Positions 1-5,306 of a DNA stretch of 10,219 bases are shown here, one piece after another. The notes beneath the pieces are model-generated. The model was not told the DNA's origin, did no database searches, and worked only from the letters and a program-made list of their open reading frames with translations. Origin of the DNA: Flavobacteriales bacterium UBA958 (lineage in GTDB: Bacteria; Bacteroidota; Bacteroidia; Flavobacteriales_D; Crocinitomicaceae). The stretch is from contig DBCM01000003.1 in NCBI GenBank assembly GCA_002293045.1, positions 1-10,219 on the forward strand, read 5' to 3'. Made by a program: the position numbers and the translations under genes. Positions within the stretch are counted from its first letter, which is position 1. Each line of letters begins with the position of its first letter.

Positions 1-20
1 CAAATATACACAAAAGTTGC

Positions 21-28
21 CATCTTTG
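21..28 (+). promoter_or_regulatory. Possible -7 promoter box upstream of the acyl/glycan operon
   Basis: CATCTTTG matches the Bacteroidota -7 consensus TAnnTTTG at all fixed positions but the first. It lies about 60 bases before the first start codon of the operon. The matching -33 element would fall at or before base 1 of the window, so it cannot be checked. The rest of bases 1-90 holds no open frame and no convincing hairpin. This is a weak call; the operon may instead be transcribed from genes further upstream. Confidence 0.22.
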
Positions 29-90
29 ACGAATATTAACCGTCGAGCACGGCTAAGTAGTTAACATGAATCTTTTAATATCTTAACAGA

Positions 91-1098
91 TTGTTCATAG
101 AAAAAACGGCATATTACTTTCCTGAACGTTCAATCCATGTTACGGAAGCGTGTTTTGAGAATGAGCAGCAGTTTGCCCTGCACCAATCCTATGTAGGGAC
201 GTCGGTGCTATATCAGGCCGCACGCGATCAAACAGCAAGCGATTTAGCCATGAATGCCGCCTTGATTTTATTGCGCGAGGTGGACCTAAGCACCATAGAT
301 TTTTTAATATTCTCATCCTTGACCTTGGATTACCATGCACCGTCCACGGCAAGTGTGTTGCATCACAATCTCGGTCTCAAAGCCTCATGTGGAGTAATGG
401 ATTTACCCATCGGTTGTGCTGGATTTCCAATGGCCTTAATGACAGCCAAGGGCTTGTTTAATACCATGGACCTAAATCGGATCTTGATTTTGTTGGGGGA
501 GGTGCCAACTCGATCGGTTCATCCGAATGATCCGGCAGTAAATTTTGTATTTGGTGATGCCGGTTCCGCGGTTTTACTAAAGCCTTCAAATGCAGCGTTA
601 AGCTTTGAATTTGGGAATGATGGCAACGGGTTTTCAAGCCTGAATGTGCTGCGAGGTGGTGCGCGATTTCCAATGGATGTGGCCTATCTCGAATCAAATG
701 CCGCATTCCCGTGGCTGAATCAATTCGGACAACTTTCCATGGATGGCCATGGCATATTAAAATTAACCTTGTCTCATATTCCAACGGCTGTTTTTTCGCT
801 TTTGGATAAATTTAATTTGACCTTATCTCAAATAGATCATGTGATTTTTCATCAGGCCAGTACCATTGTTATTGATGCCTTGCAACGAAAATTGAACATT
901 CCCAATCATAAGGTGATTAATTACCTCGCGGAGGGAGGGAATACCATTTCTTGCAGCATACCAATTGCATGGGCTAAAGCCGAGGAGAATAAACGATTCA
1001 AGCAGGGGGATATCATTTTAATAATGGGCTTCGGTGTTGGTTTTTCTTGGTGTGGAACTGTTTTGACCTATCAATCCGCTAAGGTTAATTATCTTTGA
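91..1098 (+). CDS. Ketoacyl-ACP synthase III-like enzyme (KAS III, copy 1)
   Basis: A 335-residue thiolase-fold condensing enzyme, the usual KAS III length. The full Cys-His-Asn triad is visible: Cys109 in IGCAGF, His254 in IFHQAS and Asn284 in EGGNTISCS. GDAGSAVLL (155-163) and the C-terminal glycine loop GFGVGFSW (313-320) are also family hallmarks. KAS III enzymes join an acyl-CoA to malonyl-ACP by decarboxylative Claisen condensation; some relatives are acyltransferases. The start is a TTG at 91. An in-frame TAA at 76-78 leaves no ATG upstream, and the next in-frame ATG (residue 53) would remove conserved N-terminal sequence. The stop is two bases from the ACP start codon, which suggests coupled translation. 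This is unlikely to be housekeeping fabH, because a dedicated ACP, a second KAS III and sugar-modifying genes follow. The substrate cannot be read from the sequence. Confidence 0.9.
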   Translation: MFIEKTAYYFPERSIHVTEACFENEQQFALHQSYVGTSVLYQAARDQTASDLAMNAALILLREVDLSTIDFLIFSSLTLDYHAPSTASVLHHNLGLKASCGVMDLPIGCAGFPMALMTAKGLFNTMDLNRILILLGEVPTRSVHPNDPAVNFVFGDAGSAVLLKPSNAALSFEFGNDGNGFSSLNVLRGGARFPMDVAYLESNAAFPWLNQFGQLSMDGHGILKLTLSHIPTAVFSLLDKFNLTLSQIDHVIFHQASTIVIDALQRKLNIPNHKVINYLAEGGNTISCSIPIAWAKAEENKRFKQGDIILIMGFGVGFSWCGTVLTYQSAKVNYL

Positions 1099-1100
1099 CT

Positions 1101-1340
1101 ATGGAAATTAATGCATTTATAGCGCATCTGAGCGAAGAATTTGAGGATTTGGGCGTGTTCGAGTTGAGTCCTTCAACCGTGCTGCGCGATATCCCGGGTT
1201 GGAATAGTATGCACATCTTATTACTGGTCGCCATGATTGATTTTCGGTATCAAGTGCTCTTGTCGGGCGAACACCTGAAAGCTGTAATCACCGTGAATGA
1301 TTTGTTTGACTTGGTGGAGCAAAAACAACATGAACACTAA
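1101..1340 (+). CDS. Free-standing acyl carrier protein
   Basis: A 79-residue acidic helical protein of phosphopantetheine-binding size. The likely carrier serine is Ser36 in GWNSMHIL, which takes the place of the DSL motif of housekeeping AcpP. The G-W-(D/N)-S form is common in carrier proteins of specialised and glycan clusters. A phosphopantetheinyl transferase would attach the arm that holds the growing acyl chain. I chose the ATG at 1101; a TTG six bases earlier overlaps the previous stop and would add only two residues. The end overlaps the second KAS III gene by 11 bases. Being sandwiched between two KAS III genes, it most likely serves as their dedicated malonyl or acyl carrier. That pairing is inferred from position; the family call rests on size, acidity and the serine motif. 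Confidence 0.85.
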   Translation: MEINAFIAHLSEEFEDLGVFELSPSTVLRDIPGWNSMHILLLVAMIDFRYQVLLSGEHLKAVITVNDLFDLVEQKQHEH

Positions 1341-2376
1341 AATTCAACATACCCGAATTGATGCGATATACGCCAGTGTTCCTGAACAAGAGGTGTTCAC
1401 TGCCGATTATCCCTTGTTTTCGCCAGAAGAAGCGCGCTCATTCACAAAAAATACAGGCATCCATGCGCGACGTGTAGCTCCAGATGGGGTGACCTGTTCT
1501 GATTTGTGTGCCCTTGCTGCAGAGCAACTTTTATTGGATATGGAAATCAGAGAAGAAATAGATTTGCTTGTTTTCGTTTCGCAATCCCCTGATTATTTTT
1601 TGCCTGCTACCGCTATTTTACTTCAAGAAAAACTTCGCTTGAAAACAGACTGCATGGCGTTTGATGTTAATTTAGGATGTTCAGGGTATGTTTACGGATT
1701 GCAGATTGTTGGACAATTCATTCAATCGGGGGCGGTGCGTAAGGCGCTGCTATTGGTTGGTGATAAATCGACGATCTCTACTGCCTTTCAGGATAAAAGT
1801 ACCTACCCCTTGTTTGGTGATGCAGGCACTGCTACTTTGTTGTCGTTTTCCGGAAATGCCACTCCGTGGTTCATTAATAGCGGTTCTGATGGTTCGGGAA
1901 AACAATCCATCATTATTGAAGGGGGACATTCTCGAAATCCTTATGGAACTTATTCTGAAGAGCTTATGGATTTCAATGGGAATCAACATTCGAGAAGCCA
2001 CCTGCATCTGGACGGCTTGGACGTCTTTAATTTCTCCTTAAGTCAGGTGCCTTTATCTATTGAGGAGGCGCTCTCTCTTGCGGAGAAATCCATAAAAGAT
2101 CTAGACTTTTTGGTATTGCATCAAGCCAATGGCTTAATCACTAAATCTCTAGCGCGGAAATTATCTCTTCCCATGGAACAATGCTTAACCTCCATTGAAC
2201 AGTTTGGTAATACCAGTTCTGCATCGATCCCGCTTACTTTGGCGTTTCACGGTTCAGAATTAGCATCACGTCAAAATCTTACGTTCTTACTATCAGGTTT
2301 TGGGGTAGGCTTTTCTTGGGCTTCCATATGTTTAACAATTGATTTTCCTAAAACAAAACTCCTCACGTATGCATAG
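1330..2376 (+). CDS. Ketoacyl-ACP synthase III-like enzyme (KAS III, copy 2)
   Basis: A 348-residue KAS III-like protein. Its triad is Cys117 in NLGCSGYVYGL, His264 in VLHQAN and Asn294 in FGNTSSASIP. LFGDAGTATLL (161-171) and GFGVGFSW (323-330) match the family. The LGCSGY form of the nucleophile motif differs from the GCAGF of copy 1, and from memory it resembles KAS III proteins of surface-polysaccharide clusters. The ATG at 1330 is preferred over an ATG at 1297, which would add 11 unrelated residues deep inside the ACP gene. The gene overlaps the ACP by 11 bases and the next gene by 8. The two copies are clearly diverged along most of their length, so they are not a recent duplication. 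They may handle different acyl donors, act in succession or form a heteromer. An acyltransferase role for one copy cannot be excluded. Confidence 0.9.
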   Translation: MNTKIQHTRIDAIYASVPEQEVFTADYPLFSPEEARSFTKNTGIHARRVAPDGVTCSDLCALAAEQLLLDMEIREEIDLLVFVSQSPDYFLPATAILLQEKLRLKTDCMAFDVNLGCSGYVYGLQIVGQFIQSGAVRKALLLVGDKSTISTAFQDKSTYPLFGDAGTATLLSFSGNATPWFINSGSDGSGKQSIIIEGGHSRNPYGTYSEELMDFNGNQHSRSHLHLDGLDVFNFSLSQVPLSIEEALSLAEKSIKDLDFLVLHQANGLITKSLARKLSLPMEQCLTSIEQFGNTSSASIPLTLAFHGSELASRQNLTFLLSGFGVGFSWASICLTIDFPKTKLLTYA

Positions 2377-3097
2377 CCTGGCGAACAAACGGATTTTAGT
2401 AACGGGTGCTTCTTCCGCCATTGGCGCTCAAATTGCACGCGATATTATAGATCAGGGCGGAAAGGTTCTTGGAACCTACAGAACCACACCTGCTAGGCAA
2501 CTTGAACAGTTTTCTACCGAGGATTCCTTTGAATCTGTTTGTTGGGATGCGCTCAATGCGCCTGATTTTCTGGAGCTATCGAGTCCTTTTGATGGGTGGG
2601 TACACTGCGTTGGAACGATACATCCTCAACCCATCAAGTATATGAATGAAATCGGCAATGAGCGATTGTTTCAGGTGAATTATTTCTCCGCAACCCATAT
2701 GGCTACAGCATTGGTTTCTCAGAATTTATTAAAACCCGGGGCCTCCGTCGTTTTCATTTCCTCCGTTTCCAGCCATTATCCATATCGAGGTGGCGCTACT
2801 TATGCGGCCTCAAAAGCGGCTTTGGAAACCTTTGCAAAAGCCCTGGCCTTAGAACTTAGCGCGAAGAAAATCCGAGTGAATACCTTGGTTTGTGGGTTGG
2901 TCAATACCCCAATTTATCAGGCCTCAGTTGCTGCACATTCGCCTGCCGAGGTTCAGCGTATGGAGGAAAAGTATCCCTTGGGAATTGGAGAGCCTTCTGC
3001 TGTATCTATGCCCTGTATCTTTCTGTTAAGCGATAATTCCCGTTGGATGACAGGATCTCAATTGCTCCTTGATGGCGGATTAATGTTGAATGCGTAA
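2369..3097 (+). CDS. Short-chain dehydrogenase/reductase, FabG-like
   Basis: A 242-residue classical SDR with a Rossmann fold. The cofactor loop is TGASSAIG at residues 12-19, where alanine replaces one glycine of the usual TGxxxGIG. The tetrad is complete: Asn104, Ser132, Tyr145 and Lys149 (YAASK). DGG near the C-terminus also fits. SDRs of this type reduce a keto group with NAD(P)H, and FabG reduces 3-ketoacyl-ACP. After KAS III and ACP genes, the simplest role is reduction of the beta-keto product to a beta-hydroxyacyl-ACP. A sugar or other carbonyl substrate is possible. The ATG at 2369 overlaps the previous stop by 8 bases; an earlier TTG at 2339 adds ten residues without similarity to SDRs. 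Arg38 after the second strand (GTYRTT) would suit NADPH, which is only a hint. Confidence 0.88.
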   Translation: MHSLANKRILVTGASSAIGAQIARDIIDQGGKVLGTYRTTPARQLEQFSTEDSFESVCWDALNAPDFLELSSPFDGWVHCVGTIHPQPIKYMNEIGNERLFQVNYFSATHMATALVSQNLLKPGASVVFISSVSSHYPYRGGATYAASKAALETFAKALALELSAKKIRVNTLVCGLVNTPIYQASVAAHSPAEVQRMEEKYPLGIGEPSAVSMPCIFLLSDNSRWMTGSQLLLDGGLMLNA

Positions 3098-3106
3098 ATT
3101 TAACGA

Positions 3107-4006
3107 ATGAACGAACAAGTTACTGCGGTAATTCCAACGTATAATAATTCGGATGGAGCGCTTGAATTAGCACGCCTGCTGATGCTTCATTTTCCGTCTT
3201 TTCATATCGTCATCGTGGACGACGGGAGCGATGAAAATCACTGGAAGCAACTCTTAACGCTTCCGCAGACTCCAAATGTTAAGAAAATTCGATTGTCAAA
3301 AAACTTCGGTCAACACGCGGCTCTCTATGCCGGTTTAGCACATGTAAATACTACATATGCACTAACCATGGACGATGATCATCGGGAATTGGTACCACAC
3401 ATTCCTTCCTTGCTTGAGGCTGCATCTCGGGATAATCGTGCCGTAATTTATGGTATGTTTACTTCAAAGCGGGGTGTTTTAAGGGCGGTGTTAACGCGTT
3501 GTTACCGTGCATTATCTGGTCTAATCGGTGCGAATCACGGTAGGGGCAGTGCATTTCGGTTGATTCGAAGGGATTTATTTCAACCGCTGATCCAAGGTGC
3601 GGGAGGCGTACAGTTTTTAGACGAGCGGATTCGGTGGTTTACCAATGAGATCAGCTTCGTTCCGTTGCAGATGAGCCTTTCGGCCTCTACGTCGAGGTAT
3701 TCGCTCCGTGATTTATTCCGTTTGGGATTTGTAAAATCCATATATGCAACAGATTTTCCGTTGAGGTTAATGGCTTCAATCGGAGGATTCATGGCATTGG
3801 TGAACCTGGTGATCGGGACGTTTTTTCTGTATAAAAAGTGGATTGATAAGATTGAGGTTCCTGGATATACATCGTTGATTGTCAGTATATTATTTTCTAC
3901 GGGATTAATTATTTTTGGCTTGGGTATCCTCGCCACGTATTTACGTCAGATTTTACTGCGTATCAATCAAGCTCCTACCTATCACATTCAAGAGATTTCA
4001 GAATGA
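3107..4006 (+). CDS. Family 2 glycosyltransferase, polyprenyl-phosphate type, with two C-terminal membrane helices
   Basis: A 299-residue GT-A enzyme. Residues 7-11 (AVIPT) and VDDGSDE (37-43) form the nucleotide-sugar site. MDDD at 88-91 is the metal-binding motif, and LSKNFGQHAAL (63-73) matches the dolichol-phosphate-mannose-synthase / GtrB / ArnC branch. The SRYSLRDLFRLG segment (196-207) before the membrane part is also typical. Hydrophobic helices lie near 221-242 and 255-279, so the catalytic domain should face the cytoplasm at the inner membrane. Relatives charge undecaprenyl phosphate with a sugar for transfer to a surface glycan or to lipid A. The usual DLQDPPE tail after the metal motif is replaced by HRELVP, which makes the donor sugar hard to guess. 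It starts 9 bases after the SDR stop and overlaps the next gene by ATGA. Confidence 0.88.
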   Translation: MNEQVTAVIPTYNNSDGALELARLLMLHFPSFHIVIVDDGSDENHWKQLLTLPQTPNVKKIRLSKNFGQHAALYAGLAHVNTTYALTMDDDHRELVPHIPSLLEAASRDNRAVIYGMFTSKRGVLRAVLTRCYRALSGLIGANHGRGSAFRLIRRDLFQPLIQGAGGVQFLDERIRWFTNEISFVPLQMSLSASTSRYSLRDLFRLGFVKSIYATDFPLRLMASIGGFMALVNLVIGTFFLYKKWIDKIEVPGYTSLIVSILFSTGLIIFGLGILATYLRQILLRINQAPTYHIQEISE

Positions 4007-4605
4007 TCCTCTCGGGCTTTGGAGTTGAGTTGCGGCGAGTAGTTCATGCGGATATTGAGCAAATCAGGGAATGGAGGAATTCGGATGTGGTCCGACAACA
4101 CATGTTTCATCAGGAATTAATTTCAGAAATTCAGCAAGAGTCATGGTTTGAGCACGTGAATAACCCCTTTAACTATTATTTTATCATCCATTCGGGTGCA
4201 ACGCCGATAGGACTTATTTATGCCAAACAGGTCGATCCTTCCTCCCTGGCTGGTGAAGGGGGGATTTTTGTGGGAAATCCACATTTTTTGAGTTCCGATG
4301 TTCCAGCAAGAGCCTCCTTATTAATGTTGTATTTTTGCTTTAATATGTTGGGGTTAACATCTTCATTAATAAGAATTAAGGATGGAAACGAACTGGCAAT
4401 AAACTACAATAAATTGTTAGGGTACCAGTTGCAATCAGTGCAGGGTAATGAACTGACCTACGTGTTAACTTCAGACAGCTTCGGGGAGTCGCGTTATGTT
4501 CAAAGACTCATACAAATACTTCCGAAAGAACCCATTCAATTGCTTGGGGTTCCGTCTGATAAGAACCTTGAGTTAATCAATAAACAGTTGCATTTAAAGA
4601 GGTAA
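4003..4605 (+). CDS. GNAT N-acyltransferase, PseH/RimJ-like
   Basis: A 200-residue GNAT-fold protein. The N-terminal LRRVVHADIEQIREWRNS (10-27), then ESWFEH (46-51) and YFIIHSGATPIG (59-70), follow the RimJ/RimL and PseH pattern. The C-terminal NELAINYNKLLGY (129-141) is the conserved end of the fold. PseH-type enzymes put an acetyl group on an amino sugar, while RimJ/L act on protein N-termini. The glycosyltransferase neighbour, overlapped by ATGA, favours an amino sugar. The segment where the CoA pyrophosphate loop (Q/R-x-x-G-x-G/A) should sit reads FLSSDVPARAS (95-105) and lacks the glycine. Pantetheine binding may therefore be altered, as might be expected if the donor is acyl-ACP rather than acetyl-CoA (inference). 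About 45 residues follow the fold (156-200) without a recognised domain. Confidence 0.78.
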   Translation: MILSGFGVELRRVVHADIEQIREWRNSDVVRQHMFHQELISEIQQESWFEHVNNPFNYYFIIHSGATPIGLIYAKQVDPSSLAGEGGIFVGNPHFLSSDVPARASLLMLYFCFNMLGLTSSLIRIKDGNELAINYNKLLGYQLQSVQGNELTYVLTSDSFGESRYVQRLIQILPKEPIQLLGVPSDKNLELINKQLHLKR

Positions 4606-5253
4606 GTTCCGTGTTTCTAGGGCAGTTAACCATGCTTTTTTACTCGCTAATTTTAAGAGAAAAGGGTCTTCAAGATGCCTGATTTTATACTGATTGATTT
4701 CTTCAGCACTGTAGCCCCAACGCGGATTTGGAAAATCAAACATGAGCACGATTCGTTCTTCGTTGCTGTGATTCCAAGCGCTGTGCTCATACGAGTCATC
4801 GAATATGATCATTTCGCCCTGTACATGATGCTTGATTTCGTCCTCAACCCGAATTCCACATTGATTTCCTGCCGGTGCAATCAAGGATAAATGACCTCTT
4901 AAAATCATCCTTGAATACCCGTGATGGGCCTCGATGGTGGTATGCGGTTTCATTCGTGAAAAATCGCACGATATTAGTTCCGGAATCGACTGTATAAGCT
5001 GGGTGGTTTTTGGACATAAGGCTTGATTTTTTATGTGGTTTAACCCAAAAAACTTGAGGGTAAAAACCGACCATGCCTCGGGATGCTCACTGTTAACATA
5101 GTCTGGAAAGGTCTCGAGCCATCCCAAAGGAGCCTGCATTTGTCGCAAGGACTCTAGTTCGTTTGTGATTAGATCAATGGATTGAATTAATGGGTTCAGA
5201 AACGGAAAGGTATCGCTTTCGTAAAAATACTGTGGATTTTTTGAGCCCTTCAT
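4594..5253 (-). CDS. Aspartyl/asparaginyl beta-hydroxylase-fold Fe(II)/2-oxoglutarate dioxygenase
   Basis: A 219-residue protein whose middle matches the Asp/Asn beta-hydroxylase family (PF05118 type). The motif HHGYSRMILRGHLSL (110-124) gives iron ligand His110 and conserved Arg119. FDDSYEHSAWN (151-161) gives the second iron ligand, His157. Arg167, ten residues later in EERIVLMFDFPNP, is the expected 2-oxoglutarate clamp. The spacings agree with the human enzyme, which also uses two histidines. The family hydroxylates Asp/Asn in peptides, free or carrier-bound amino acids, and, in LpxO, a lipid A acyl chain. No signal peptide, TPR or membrane helix is seen, so it should be cytoplasmic with a soluble substrate. 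An in-frame TGA directly before the ATG fixes the furthest possible start. It is convergent with the acyl/glycan operon (12-base overlap) and divergent from the WG-repeat gene. The substrate is unknown. Confidence 0.82.
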   Translation of the reverse strand: MKGSKNPQYFYESDTFPFLNPLIQSIDLITNELESLRQMQAPLGWLETFPDYVNSEHPEAWSVFTLKFFGLNHIKNQALCPKTTQLIQSIPELISCDFSRMKPHTTIEAHHGYSRMILRGHLSLIAPAGNQCGIRVEDEIKHHVQGEMIIFDDSYEHSAWNHSNEERIVLMFDFPNPRWGYSAEEINQYKIRHLEDPFLLKLASKKAWLTALETRNLPL

Positions 5254-5293
5254 TCATGTAAAATTAAGATTTTTTTCAGTGAACATTGCGTTG

Positions 5294-5301
5294 TAAATTT
5301 G
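5294..5301 (+). promoter_or_regulatory. -7 promoter box of the WG-repeat/TonB-like unit
   Basis: TAAATTTG is a full match to the Bacteroidota -7 consensus TAnnTTTG. It ends only five bases before the ATG at 5307, so a transcript starting at the normal distance would have almost no 5' leader. No clear TTG is found 19-21 bases upstream; that stretch is T-rich (5271-5277). On the opposite strand, 5259-5266 reads TAATTTTA, a one-mismatch version that could serve the divergent hydroxylase gene, also without a clear -33 box. Confidence 0.5.
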
Positions 5302-5306
5302 AGCAC

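Noticed and set aside
40..54. Small hairpin CCGT-N5-ACGG before the first gene
   Set aside because: Four base pairs with no extension or T-tract is within what chance gives.
1297..1329. Earlier ATG for the second KAS III gene
   Set aside because: It adds 11 residues without KAS III similarity and would put the start 44 bases inside the ACP gene; the ATG at 1330 fits the family N-terminus.
1688..2041. 117-codon open frame in a second frame inside the second KAS III gene
   Set aside because: It overlaps the catalytic region of a well-supported gene, and its composition shows no domain or signal.
2339..2368. TTG start for the SDR
   Set aside because: The ten added residues precede the normal SDR beginning, and the ATG at 2369 gives a typical N-terminus of six residues before the first strand.
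91..2376. Housekeeping fabH/acpP fatty-acid synthesis genes
   Set aside because: Two diverged KAS III copies, an ACP with GWNS instead of DSL, and glycosyltransferase and GNAT genes in the same run argue for a specialised cassette.
3580..3936. 118-codon open frame on the opposite strand within the glycosyltransferase gene
   Set aside because: It is fully antisense to a gene with clear family motifs and shows no recognisable domain.
91..4605. Flexirubin or aryl-polyene cluster
   Set aside because: No KAS II/chain-length-factor pair, ammonia-lyase, dehydratase, thioesterase or AMP-ligase is seen, and the last two genes point to sugars.
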